Of a stretch of DNA of 39,876 bases, positions 1 to 9,500 are shown one piece after another. Each line of letters opens with the position of its first letter. The stretch's first letter is position 1. Origin of the DNA: Gammaproteobacteria bacterium (GTDB taxonomy: Bacteria > Pseudomonadota > Gammaproteobacteria > Pseudomonadales > Cellvibrionaceae). The stretch lies in NCBI GenBank assembly GCA_021151625.1, contig JAGKWY010000021.1, positions 1 through 39,876 on the forward strand. Reading direction: 5' to 3'. The translations under genes were made by a program, and so were the position numbers. The notes under the pieces were generated by a model. The model was not told the DNA's origin, did no database searches, and saw only the letters and a list, made by a program, of their open reading frames with translations.

Positions 1-36
1 CACCCGACTGCCTAGAATCCACTCAAACAAGTGGAG

Positions 37-42
37 TATAAT
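37..42 (+). promoter_or_regulatory. Possible -10 box upstream of rpoD
   Basis: A perfect TATAAT lies 44 nt before the rpoD start codon. It overlaps the right side of a small inverted repeat (CCACT at 19-23, AGTGG at 30-34). No convincing -35 box is visible within the 36 nt available, so this is a suggestion based on the -10 match only. Confidence 0.35.
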
Positions 43-86
43 TTCGGGCTTTGCATTTCACTCACCAGGTTTTAATAGGGTCTCGA

Positions 87-1955
87 ATGTCTGAAGACGT
101 CCAACAACAACAGTCTCGTATCAAAGAACTGATCGCCCGCGGTAAAGAACAGGGTTACCTCACCTATGCCGAAGTAAACGATCACCTGCCGGAAGATATT
201 TCCGATCCGGATCAGGTCGAAGACATCATCCAGATGATCAACGACATGGGTATCCGCGTGTATGAAACTGCACCCGACGCCGACACCCTGTTAATGACCG
301 ACGGTGATTCCGCTGCCGACGAAATCGCTGCAGCTGAAGCCGCTGCTGCACTGGTAGCGGTAGAAACCGAAACCGGCCGCACCACCGACCCGGTGCGCAT
401 GTACATGCGCGAAATGGGCACCGTTGAACTGCTTACTCGCGAAGGCGAAATTGTTATCGCCAAGCGCATTGAAGAAGGTGTGCGCGAATTAATGCATGCC
501 CTCGCCTACTGGCCCGGTGCAGTCCAGCAAGTGCTGGACGAATACGCGCTGGTAGCCAAAGAAGAGCGTCGCCTTGCCGATGTAGTTATTGGCTGGCTTG
601 ACCCAATTGAAGACATCCCCTCCGCCCTTGCTGAAGAAGTAGAAGAAATTCCTGTCGCCACTACTGGCGGCGCTGCAAAACCCGCGTCGGACGATGAGGA
701 AGACGAAGAAGGTGGCAGCGATGACGAAGAAGAGGCCGTTGCCGGTGTAGATCCGGAAGAAGCTCGCGTGCGCTTTGAAGAATTGCAAAAGCAATATGAC
801 AAAACCATCAAAGCACTCGCCAAAAATGGCTACGGCAGCAAACAAGCTGAAAAAGAATTAACCACCCTTGGTGATCTGTTTAAATTCTTTAAATTACCGG
901 CTCGTCAGTTTGATCCGATTTACAGCAAGGCGCGCGAAACACTGGATCATATTCGCAAACAAGAACGTCACATTATGGATTTGTGTACACGCAAAGCCCA
1001 AATGCAGCGCAAGACTTTTATTAAGGCCTTCCCCGGCAACGAAACCAATGAAGAGTGGCTGCCTGAAATACTGAAAGGCAAAGTTGAAAGCCCTGAAAAA
1101 CTTGAGCGCGTATTGCCTGACGTAAAAACAGCGCAACAACAACTCGCACAAATCGAAACAGAAAGTGGCTTGAGCCTTGCTGCCATCAAAGACATCAACC
1201 GCCGTATGTCAATTGGTGAAGCGCGCGCACGTCGTGCGAAAAAAGAAATGGTGGAAGCAAACTTGCGTTTGGTAATTTCCATCGCGAAAAAATACACCAA
1301 CCGCGGATTGCAATTCCTCGACCTTATTCAGGAAGGCAACATCGGTTTGATGAAAGCAGTGGATAAATTTGAATACCGTCGCGGTTACAAATTTTCTACC
1401 TATGCTACCTGGTGGATTCGCCAGGCAATTACCCGTTCTATCGCAGACCAGGCACGCACCATCCGTATTCCTGTGCACATGATTGAAACGATCAACAAAC
1501 TCAATCGTGTATCACGTCAAATGCTACAGGAAATGGGCCGCGAACCAACGCCGGAAGAATTGGGCGAACGCATGGATATGCCAGAAGACAAAGTTCGCAA
1601 GGTACTGAAAATCGCCAAAGAACCCATCTCCATGGAGACGCCGATTGGCGACGATGAAGATTCACATCTGGGCGACTTTATCGAAGACACCACCATTATT
1701 TCGCCGGTGGAGTCAGCGACAATGGAAGGCCTGATGGAAGCTACGCGCGAAGTGCTTGCCGGCCTCACTGCACGTGAAGCTAAAGTGTTGCGCATGCGTT
1801 TTGGTATCGACATGCACACCGATCACACATTGGAAGAAGTGGGCAAACAATTTGATGTTACGCGCGAGCGTATCCGCCAGATCGAAGCCAAGGCGTTGCG
1901 CAAACTGCGCCACCCATCACGCTCCGATCACCTGCGCAGCTTCCTCGATGATTAA
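87..1955 (+). CDS. rpoD: RNA polymerase primary sigma factor RpoD (sigma-70)
   Basis: This is the housekeeping sigma factor, which directs core RNA polymerase to -10/-35 promoters. The 622-residue product has the full family layout: an N-terminal region 1.1, an acidic Asp/Glu-rich insert in the non-conserved region, region 2 with the conserved YATWWIRQAI helix that melts the -10 element, region 3, and a C-terminal region 4 helix-turn-helix ending in VTRERIRQIEAKALRKLRHP. I chose the ATG at 87 (MSEDVQQQQ) over an upstream in-frame ATG at 51, because GGG lies at a suitable distance before it and the protein then starts like other RpoD proteins. An intrinsic terminator follows directly. This is conserved chromosomal sequence outside the mobile element. 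Confidence 0.98.
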   Translation: MSEDVQQQQSRIKELIARGKEQGYLTYAEVNDHLPEDISDPDQVEDIIQMINDMGIRVYETAPDADTLLMTDGDSAADEIAAAEAAAALVAVETETGRTTDPVRMYMREMGTVELLTREGEIVIAKRIEEGVRELMHALAYWPGAVQQVLDEYALVAKEERRLADVVIGWLDPIEDIPSALAEEVEEIPVATTGGAAKPASDDEEDEEGGSDDEEEAVAGVDPEEARVRFEELQKQYDKTIKALAKNGYGSKQAEKELTTLGDLFKFFKLPARQFDPIYSKARETLDHIRKQERHIMDLCTRKAQMQRKTFIKAFPGNETNEEWLPEILKGKVESPEKLERVLPDVKTAQQQLAQIETESGLSLAAIKDINRRMSIGEARARRAKKEMVEANLRLVISIAKKYTNRGLQFLDLIQEGNIGLMKAVDKFEYRRGYKFSTYATWWIRQAITRSIADQARTIRIPVHMIETINKLNRVSRQMLQEMGREPTPEELGERMDMPEDKVRKVLKIAKEPISMETPIGDDEDSHLGDFIEDTTIISPVESATMEGLMEATREVLAGLTAREAKVLRMRFGIDMHTDHTLEEVGKQFDVTRERIRQIEAKALRKLRHPSRSDHLRSFLDD

Positions 1956-1970
1956 TTCATCACCAAAAAT

Positions 1971-2000
1971 AAAACCCGCCTCGGCGGGTTTTATTTTTTC
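1971..2000 (+). terminator. Intrinsic terminator of rpoD
   Basis: A perfect 10-bp stem (AAAACCCGCC / GGCGGGTTTT) with a 2-nt loop is followed by a T-rich tract. It begins 15 nt after the rpoD stop codon. Confidence 0.9.
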
Positions 2001-2046
2001 AGGCATTAATCGCCCATAATTGCTAGCCACACTCCCAACAACTCAC

Positions 2047-2052
2047 TATAAT
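2047..2052 (+). promoter_or_regulatory. -10 box of the tRNA promoter
   Basis: A perfect TATAAT is followed by a GC-rich discriminator (GCCCCGC), the arrangement typical of stringently controlled stable-RNA promoters. It lies 31 nt upstream of the mature tRNA 5' end. The -35 region is not clear. Confidence 0.6.
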
Positions 2053-2083
2053 GCCCCGCACTGCGATTCCGCAGCCTCCCTTG

Positions 2084-2160
2084 GGGCCTATAGCTCAGTT
2101 GGTTAGAGCATCCGACTCATAATCGGCAGGTCGCTGGTTCAAGTCCAGCTGGGCCCACCA
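2084..2160 (+). tRNA. tRNA with CAT anticodon, probably tRNA-Ile2 (lysidine-modified)
   Basis: A 77-nt cloverleaf can be drawn by hand: acceptor stem GGGCCTA/TGGGCCC (one G-T pair), D-arm GCTC/GAGC, anticodon loop CTCATAA with anticodon CAT, T-arm GCTGG/CCAGC, and an encoded CCA. The T-arm and its flank match those of the minor isoleucine tRNA (E. coli ileX type, whose C34 is converted to lysidine by TilS) better than those of elongator Met-tRNA, but only identity elements could settle this. The top pair of the anticodon stem (T27-C43) is mismatched. The Tn7-like element begins 25 nt after its 3' end, so the tRNA is a candidate attachment landmark. Confidence 0.9.
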
Positions 2161-2180
2161 CTTAAAAAATCTTCCAACAA

Positions 2181-2185
2181 TTTTT
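2181..2185. repeat. Left target-site duplication candidate (TTTTT)
   Basis: These are the five bases just outside the left transposon tip. The five bases outside the right tip (30973-30977) are TTTTG, so the expected 5-bp duplication matches at four of five positions. The run of T residues makes the exact boundary slightly uncertain. Confidence 0.5.
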
Positions 2186-2256
2186 TGTTCTTGACACCAT
2201 AATTTGGCCGTATTGGCCAATGTATCGTGTATTAGTACACCAAAAGTGGCCGTAAT
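2186..2256 (+). repeat. Left transposon end with TnsB-type binding repeats
   Basis: The tip TGTTC is followed by repeat L1 (2191-2212, core CATAATTTGGCCGT). A second unit at 2213-2231 is in inverted orientation: read on the minus strand it gives ACACGATACATTGGCC, close to right-end repeat R2. A third unit (2238-2253) carries ACACC and GTGGCCGTA with one base fewer between them. The repeats match those at the right end in sequence and in distance from the tip. Confidence 0.88.
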
Positions 2257-2648
2257 TAAAAGCATCAACTGCCAAGAAGAGAAATTCTTACAGTATGCGG
2301 CATTGTTAATTGGCAAACAGATTTCGACACTAGTTAATCCAACTAACTAGCAGAAATTGTGGAGCAAATTATCAAGCTCCAGCAGTATGCAGATTCAATT
2401 GTGCTTTTATCCACTTTTTAAAGTTATCAGTTAGACCTTCAATTTTTCTCTCAACCCCCCCCGGTCAACGTTTCACCCTACAAAACTTCTTGGTTGAAAC
2501 ATCGAATTAACCCTTTACTATTCGATGTTATGAGTAACCAGTTTTATGTTATTCGATGTAATTGACGCCAGACTTCCACAATAATGAAATACTCAATAGC
2601 CGTATTAAACTTCTGGATCAGGGCGATTTTTGAGCTTAGGGTAACGAA
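2257..2648 (+). promoter_or_regulatory. Leader of the restriction operon: palindrome, TTCGATGT repeats and candidate promoter
   Basis: There is no gene here. Visible signals are a 7-bp inverted repeat CTAGTTA/TAACTAG (2330-2350), the octamer TTCGATGT twice in direct orientation (2521-2528 and 2552-2559) and once inverted (ACATCGAA, 2499-2506), and a promoter-like pair TTGACG (2562-2567) with TGAAAT (2585-2590) at 17-bp spacing. The octamers lie just upstream of that -35 box, a natural place for a regulator to bind. The promoter call is inference from the pattern. Confidence 0.45.
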
Positions 2649-3575
2649 ATGGATAACCACAGAAAATATCGGAAATCTCAGATGACAGCCCATATCTTTG
2701 AGGAGTTCGTTCAGGTTTTGTCTTGGCGGAGGGGGGACGAGCATGCACCCCACAAGCCTTTGTTGATACTCTATGCTCTTGGTGCCTTATCAAGAGGCCA
2801 GGAACTATTGCTCTATTCCACACTTGAACTACCACTTACTGAACTGCTACGAGATTTTGGCCCCTCCAGGACAAGATTACATCCAGAGTATCCTTTTGTA
2901 AGGCTCAAAAATGATGGAATATGGGAAATCCACGGTTTAAATGAATCTGGAATTGAAAGTTCAGAACTTGAGCGTAGTTTGACTATCCTCAGGAAAGAGG
3001 AAGTTCGAGGCGGCTTTCGATCAGACATAAAGAATCTGATCAAAAACTCACCACATTTTTTATCGAAGCTGGTACGGCACATTCTAGACGAAAATTTTCC
3101 TGATACACTTCACGAGGAGCTAATTGAGCGCTGTGGAATAGAACTGAGGGGAAAATACTACCGACATCGTAGAAACCTAGATTTTAGGCTGACTGTATTA
3201 GAGGCTTATAATTACAAATGTGCCGTCTGTGGATTTTCTGCGCAGTCAAATGGAAGATATTTAGCCTTAGAGGCAGCTCATATTAAGTGGCACGCTTTTG
3301 GTGGAGCCGACAGCATAGATAATGGGATAGCTTTGTGCTCTTTGCATCATAACCTTTTTGATTTTGGGGCATTTGGTATTCACGAGGGGATGATTGTTTA
3401 TTCGGAAAATATAGTAGGCAACCAAGCATTTGATATCCATTGTAAAAGCTTTCATGGAAAAAGCATCGGTGTACCGAATAATTATATTCATCGACCTCTA
3501 AAAGAAAATATTGCGTGGCATTCAACGGCAGTATTTAAATATCCAGCGCGAAAAATAAAAGCATCAGAAGGATGA
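2649..3575 (+). CDS. Phosphorothioate-DNA-binding (SBD) HNH restriction endonuclease
   Basis: This 308-residue protein has the two-domain layout of the ScoMcrA/SBD-HNH family. The N-terminal sulfur-binding domain (about 25-95) shows APHKPLLILYALG, ELLRDFGPSR and the EYPFVRL signature; in the family the Tyr-Pro pair helps form the pocket for the phosphorothioate sulfur. The C-terminal HNH nuclease (about 185-245) has C191-x2-C194, EAAH211, N225, C230 and HH at 233-234, fitting a zinc-stabilised beta-beta-alpha-metal fold. The ATG at 2649 is preceded by AGGG. It heads the operon, 4 nt before dptF. Family members cut near phosphorothioated sites, which would threaten the genome this island modifies, so its behaviour here is an open question. 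The family call is strong; the in vivo role is inference. Confidence 0.88.
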   Translation: MDNHRKYRKSQMTAHIFEEFVQVLSWRRGDEHAPHKPLLILYALGALSRGQELLLYSTLELPLTELLRDFGPSRTRLHPEYPFVRLKNDGIWEIHGLNESGIESSELERSLTILRKEEVRGGFRSDIKNLIKNSPHFLSKLVRHILDENFPDTLHEELIERCGIELRGKYYRHRRNLDFRLTVLEAYNYKCAVCGFSAQSNGRYLALEAAHIKWHAFGGADSIDNGIALCSLHHNLFDFGAFGIHEGMIVYSENIVGNQAFDIHCKSFHGKSIGVPNNYIHRPLKENIAWHSTAVFKYPARKIKASEG

Positions 3576-3579
3576 GTCC

Positions 3580-5175
3580 ATGGACTTCAGAGAAATTTTG
3601 GGTGTACTTTCAAAGTCATCACCCTATGCCGTTACAACCGCCGGAGAAATTATTGACCCCGAGCTCAGAGCTATTAAAGACAATCTATACATCGAAACAG
3701 ATGTAGAATTGGCTTTTAAAAATAAGATCGAAAATATTTCCGCAAATAATATTATATTCCTATGTGGAAGTAGCGGCGATGGAAAATCTGAAATTCTGAG
3801 CAGATATAGTAAGTTGCATGAAGGCAAAATTGACTTTCATTTTGATGCTACCCACAGTTTTAACCCAGAAGCAACCGCCATTGAAACACTTGATGAAGTG
3901 ATATCAACGTGGAAACAGCGAAAAAAGGCGTTGGTGGTAGGCATCAATATTGGCATGCTCGCCAACTACGAACGGGATGGAGCTAACGAACATACTGATG
4001 TCAGAACGGCAATCAGCAGGTTTTTGTCTGATAGAACATCAGAACAAAATTTCATTTTCATTGACTTCGAAAGCTATCCAAAGTTTAAATTTGAATCGGG
4101 ACGAATTTCTTCTCCGTTCTTCAGTAGTCTCATTAATAAAGTGGTCGTTGATGACCAGAAAAATGGTTTCAAAAAGTACTTCGAAGAAGAGTATGGGAAA
4201 ACCAGGACTGCCGACCACAAGTTAGTTGCAAATTACCTTCTTCTACGTAACATAAGTGTGCAGAAAGTAATTATTGAATTATTACTAAACGCGAGAATAA
4301 GAGAGGATCAGTTTGTAACAGCACGGATGTTGTTAGATTTTATCTATTGCATCCTAACAGGATCAGATTATCTATTTGATAATTTATTCAATGGTGGTGA
4401 CAATGAATTGCTCGAAGCAATTTCAAAATTTGATCCTTCAATAAAACGTGATAGTGATATAGACAAATTCATATTGAATAGGGCATTAGATATCACCGAT
4501 GGGGAGTTTATCGAATTCCGCAATGAGTTAAAAGATAAATTCAAAATTACAGGGCCGTTAAATCCAGCATCAGAAGTCCGATTAATGTATGTGCTGAGAC
4601 ATACAGTATTAAATAATAACTACCCTGCAAAATTTATAAAATCGTTTAAAGACTATCCCGAATTACTTTACAGGGAACTGTGGGAATTACATCGTATATA
4701 CCAGGGCAACTCAGATCATCGTAAGAAAATAAAAGCATTTTATGATGATATCGTGTTTTCAGCTATTGATGGTTTTGCGAATCGCAATGCACCTTATTTA
4801 TCAAAAGATCAATTTTATCTCTCCTCGCATGGTGAATATGATATTGCCTCCGAAATAGAACTTGAAGTTTGTGACGAGTCCTTGACCGAGCACGACAGCA
4901 ATAACATCCACGCCTTTAATCTTCATATTAAAGCCAACGACGAACGCCTAGATCCTATCCCACTGAATATTAATCTACTGGCTTTAATGCTTGATGTTGT
5001 CTCGGGATATCGCCCAAACGTACATGACAAAAGTAGTGTTGTCATCTTAGGCGATTTGGTGACCAAAATTACTAGCAGAGCCAGTGAAGCAGATCAGTTA
5101 TTTCTTTTTAAAAATGGCAATCGTTTAGCCAGAGTAAAGAAGAATTCAACGGGAAATATTAAGGTAAGCGGTTAA
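3580..5175 (+). CDS. dptF: DNA phosphorothioation-dependent restriction protein DptF
   Basis: DptF is the first component of the DptFGH (DndFGH) restriction module, which damages DNA lacking the backbone sulfur installed by DndBCDE. The 531-residue protein has a P-loop near the N-terminus (GSSGDGKSE, residues 63-71), consistent with the P-loop NTPase fold of the family. Its length is usual for DptF, and it directly precedes dptG (5-nt gap) and dptH. The start follows AGAAGGATGAG, a good ribosome site. No catalytic nuclease motif is obvious. DptF, G and H are assumed to act as a complex; this is known for the family and not seen here. Confidence 0.92.
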   Translation: MDFREILGVLSKSSPYAVTTAGEIIDPELRAIKDNLYIETDVELAFKNKIENISANNIIFLCGSSGDGKSEILSRYSKLHEGKIDFHFDATHSFNPEATAIETLDEVISTWKQRKKALVVGINIGMLANYERDGANEHTDVRTAISRFLSDRTSEQNFIFIDFESYPKFKFESGRISSPFFSSLINKVVVDDQKNGFKKYFEEEYGKTRTADHKLVANYLLLRNISVQKVIIELLLNARIREDQFVTARMLLDFIYCILTGSDYLFDNLFNGGDNELLEAISKFDPSIKRDSDIDKFILNRALDITDGEFIEFRNELKDKFKITGPLNPASEVRLMYVLRHTVLNNNYPAKFIKSFKDYPELLYRELWELHRIYQGNSDHRKKIKAFYDDIVFSAIDGFANRNAPYLSKDQFYLSSHGEYDIASEIELEVCDESLTEHDSNNIHAFNLHIKANDERLDPIPLNINLLALMLDVVSGYRPNVHDKSSVVILGDLVTKITSRASEADQLFLFKNGNRLARVKKNSTGNIKVSG

Positions 5176-5180
5176 AAGCT

Positions 5181-6560
5181 ATGTCAATAATAAAATCCGA
5201 TCTTAAGCCGTCAAGCAACGTATTGAATAGTTACTTTCCAGCGAGGACAAATGTCAAAGAAGGAGATTTTGATTGGGGTGTGGCCAAAGCCATTGTGATT
5301 AGGAACCTATATAGAAAAGATATTAACTCGAAGCTTAAAAAGATTCAGGCAGAATCATCACAGAAAGAAAAGGTAATATTGGATGTATTTTTAAAGCAGT
5401 GCAAAGAAGATTTTCTGTTGAAACTCGACGACGAGGCGCTATGGGATTACATAAAGGATATGTATTTCGAAAACAATGCAATTTATGAAATATCCCCAGA
5501 ATTCCTACTCTTCAAACTCGCACCGTTAACAGCTAGTTCGTCACAGCACAACCTGGCAAATATGTTCTCAAGTATGATGCGCGGGTATGGTCTCAAGGAA
5601 TCCATTGCCACTGTTAATAATTTCCTCGAATCTCACATTTTATCGAGTTTGAGATCAGAGAACATTTTAGAGGATTTCGATGCCGGTACACGGCTCCTGT
5701 CCAAAGGTATTAACGAAGATGCCTATCTTCCTTTTCTAAGTGACTGCTTTAATCAAGATTTGGACTTCTTAGCACACAGACCCAAGTACATGTTGCAGCA
5801 GTTGGAGAACTTGCTTCGTCTGTATGGTTACTTATATACAGCACAGTTGGCGCTCAACATTAAAAACCTGGAACAGGAGCCGTCGCCAAAGCCTCTTTAT
5901 TTCATCATGGAAAATGAAGCCGCAAGCAGAGAAAGGCCAGATCTTGTTCGTCACGGACATCAAAGTGTGCAACGCTTCATCCCTTACATCTTTCCTTATC
6001 TATCAATGTCTGAAAGCTTGCAGGATACAGATAAAGAAAATAATCAACACAGACTCCCACTTTGGAAATTAATAACAAAACTTAAACCTGAAGATACTCC
6101 AAAACTAAAAAAATATGCCGAAGATTTTTCAAAAAATAGACATGACGGCGATGATTTCAAATTTCCATATGAGGATGAAAATGATGATCCGAAATATTGG
6201 TTGAATTGTCTTCTAATTGAAGCCGTTAAGCAATTTGACAAGAAAAAAAGCCGTGCAGCAGCCAATGAAAAATTTATAAAAACAACGGAAATTGAGCTGT
6301 GCTCAGAATTTGTAAAAGCCAGAGGTCAAGTGGGAAAAGTATTGGTCATGAATCAGGACTACATATCACTGATAACTAACTTGGCTGTCGGGAGTGCAGA
6401 TAAGCTCCGCTTTCACGAGCTTTTAGAGTCGTTCAAGCTTCGAGGCATTTGTTTCGATAGGCAAAGTCAAAAAGCACTGATTCAATTTTATGAACGAGTG
6501 GGAAACGTGGAGCGTATGAGTGACAGTGGAGATGCAGTTTATGTCCGTAAAACCGTTTGA
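5181..6560 (+). CDS. dptG: DNA phosphorothioation-dependent restriction protein DptG
   Basis: This 459-residue protein is assigned as DptG from its length, its place between dptF and dptH and its overall character: mostly helical, charged, and without a P-loop or recognisable nuclease motif. DptG is required with DptF and DptH for restriction of unmodified DNA, but its biochemical role is poorly defined. The reading frame overlaps the start of dptH by 20 nt, which points to translational coupling. The assignment rests mainly on gene order and general resemblance. Confidence 0.88.
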   Translation: MSIIKSDLKPSSNVLNSYFPARTNVKEGDFDWGVAKAIVIRNLYRKDINSKLKKIQAESSQKEKVILDVFLKQCKEDFLLKLDDEALWDYIKDMYFENNAIYEISPEFLLFKLAPLTASSSQHNLANMFSSMMRGYGLKESIATVNNFLESHILSSLRSENILEDFDAGTRLLSKGINEDAYLPFLSDCFNQDLDFLAHRPKYMLQQLENLLRLYGYLYTAQLALNIKNLEQEPSPKPLYFIMENEAASRERPDLVRHGHQSVQRFIPYIFPYLSMSESLQDTDKENNQHRLPLWKLITKLKPEDTPKLKKYAEDFSKNRHDGDDFKFPYEDENDDPKYWLNCLLIEAVKQFDKKKSRAAANEKFIKTTEIELCSEFVKARGQVGKVLVMNQDYISLITNLAVGSADKLRFHELLESFKLRGICFDRQSQKALIQFYERVGNVERMSDSGDAVYVRKTV

Positions 6561-9500
6561 AGATTTTGTCGTATCCCACTTTCTATCCTTCGCCAAGGAT
6601 CGTATTAAGCCGGGTTTTAAATATCAATTCAAATCCCCAGACGTGGAAAATAGTAGAAAAATCTATAAGTCATTTCACGCTCAGAGAGAGAGGCTAGGAT
6701 TTTTAACTTTAAATAATACAACATTAGTTTGGGTAGAATGTCACGGGGTTAAACTCATTCCAGTAATTCATAAAGAAAATGATGGGATTGGGTACACCGA
6801 GAACTTTATTACTTACTTAAGAGATGAGGTTTCCTCACAAAAAGGTATCTTCAAGGATACTGCTTTACTAATCCTACATAATAGTATGTTGGATACTATT
6901 ATTAATAGTTCGGAAGATATTGCATCCCCAGGGGGTATCTTTGACCCAAAACAAATTAAAGAATCACTTTCTTTGCTCATCAATAATAACGACGCAATAG
7001 ACGGCCAAGCAGTATCAAAAATCTTATTAGATTACCAGTACGACCTTATTCTTGAAGAAAAGGGGAGCTTGTTTGGTTTTGAACCACTGCATAATGCAAT
7101 GTTAGATGGCGATATTAGATTCCATGAAATACAGCTGTTAAATGATCCAGCAATTCTGAAAATGGATTCGCACGTAGATCAGATTCGCAAGAGGTTAGAC
7201 CAAAATAAAATCATATATGATGACATTAGCAATGTTGTTCAGCATTATCCTGATCAATTAGTTGATTGGTTACCTCAGTTTAGTGAGCAATTTATCCGCA
7301 AGCATTTCAACGTCAACGACGATATAAACTCATGGAAGACATCGCTATCTCTGGATGAGGTATTGAAGGAGATTGAAAAAAATAGCATACAAAATCTTGA
7401 GCTTCGAGATGAAACGTCCGCAAGTGGAGATATTTTAGTTCGCACAAAAAGCGAAAGTAAGTCAGCTCAAAAAGAGCGCCATATCATAATAGTTGCGGAC
7501 ATAGACAGAGCCGACTTCGATTTGAAGTTAGATTTTGTGGGGGCAAAGATAAGCAGCGATGAAATTAAAGTTAGTGATAAGGAAAAATCTATCAGCCGCT
7601 CTAACTTGAGTGTCACTGGTACGGCTAAAGGTTCTTCAATCTGTGTAATGGGAGAACTATCTAACATTCCTGTGTATTTTACGGTGTCACTTGATCGACC
7701 AAAGCCTTCGGAAAAATTTAAATTTAAATGTCTCGTTGTAAGGCGAGAATGGTTCAACATTGATGCCATAGCAAACTCATATCTCGTTAACCCAAACAAA
7801 AAATTAGTAATATTACAAACGCAAGATTGTGAATTACAGATCGGACTTGGCACCAACGAAAAAGCAGTAACGGAAGTTTCTTCAACGGATATTTCTTTTG
7901 ACGTAAATCAGCATTCAATTCTAAATTTTGAGAATTTGGCAAACGAAGTTGAGACTATTAGCTTTAGCATATCAAATGGCCCTGCATCTCTGAAGTTTGA
8001 GATTGAAGGGGCCGCGGCATCCGAAAATCTTATACTGCCACTAATATTCGATCTAGAAAGAGGGAGCAAGCTTTTCACCGATACTTTAAATGGCACATTT
8101 AATCGAACTAAGCAAAAGATTTATATTGAAAATAAAGAACTAGAAACAAGCAAGTCCAGACTCGATTTTTTGAATTACGAAGCTCTTTGGATTGATGAAG
8201 GCATCCTTGCTGTCAATGGTACAGAACGTTTAAAAATACAAGATATCGAAAGTATTGCTCCTGAAATTGCAGAATCCTACAGTGCCCTATACGAGCACCT
8301 TAGAGAGGTTAATACACTACCCTCTTTAAGTGGGTGGGGCAGCGAGTACAGAAGCTTAGTTAGACGATTAGTCGATGCTTATTACCAATACCTAACCAGC
8401 ATTCACATTAATCAATTCTTGGATCAGTCTCATAAGAAGCTGTTAGAAATCGGCTTCCACAAAGATATTTATGGCGAATGGATTAGTTCTGTACACCCTC
8501 TAGTACTATCGTATTATCTAGATCTGTGTGAAAGGGCAAGCAAGGAAGATCCTGTTAGTTACCTCAATTTGCCGAGCGTCACACTGGAAAGACTAAATCC
8601 ACAGGGCTTGTTACCTTATTTATTTGATGAAAAAAATGAATTTTGTTACGTCAAGGCGGAGCCAGATAACAGTTTCTGGCTTCGCTGCGTTCCCCAACAG
8701 GATACCAACTACAGTTATGTAACTAAGGTAGTTAGGGAGAAGGTGCGTGAATTTACAGAAATTTTTTCTCACCTATTCAAGTTTAAAAACCAAAATGTAA
8801 AACCTACGCTAATCATTAACTCCGTAAACAACAATGATAATAAAGAATTGTTTGTAGGTTTAGTCGAATATCTGATTAGAAATAGGCAACAAAGTGTCAA
8901 CATCCACGTAAATCTCTATGATGATAGCTTTTCCTTCACGGAATTTGACCGCTTTTCAGAAATGTCGAGTTACGAATTAATCAAAAAAACTTACAACCTT
9001 AATTTAAGCAGAACAAAAGACTTCGCTGACACCGTTGTCGACTTGATGCGTACGCACATTACATATAGTAAATTCATACATACCAAAGTCGAATCACAAA
9101 AGTATGCTCATCTTACGTTTTTCAGAAACAACCAGAAGGTCGAAGTAATAGATGTGAATCCAGAGGAGAAGCTCTCTGGTATCTGCGCTCACGGGCTTAT
9201 AACGGGCGAGGCATCATCCAATGAAAAAGGGAATTACATTACTGGTTTTGGTACCGCAAGATTTGATCACAACTCGTCAGTCTGCACCAAACTTGCCTTA
9301 CTTTATGGCAGATTGATTAAACCCTCGAGAAAAAGCACGTTTGAATACCGAGATAACAGCGCAATTGCACTTGCTGTTAATGATCGATTCAAAACTCAGT
9401 TAGAACGCTCGTACGCAAGCTCCATCTGGACAACAGTAATTGATCCAAAAGTGACTCTCGATTTCTTTGAAAGCACAAAAGACATGTTACTTATTCATTA

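Noticed and set aside
212..1913. Long antisense reading frames across rpoD
   Set aside because: They are frame shadows of a conserved coding sequence, without start signals or domains.
2084..2186. Integrative element inserted into the tRNA by a tyrosine integrase
   Set aside because: No integrase gene is present, the tRNA 3' end is not duplicated at the far side, and clear Tn7-like ends and genes explain the insertion.
2499..2559. CRISPR-like repeats before the restriction operon
   Set aside because: The repeated unit is only 8 nt, one copy is inverted, the spacing is irregular and there are no cas genes.
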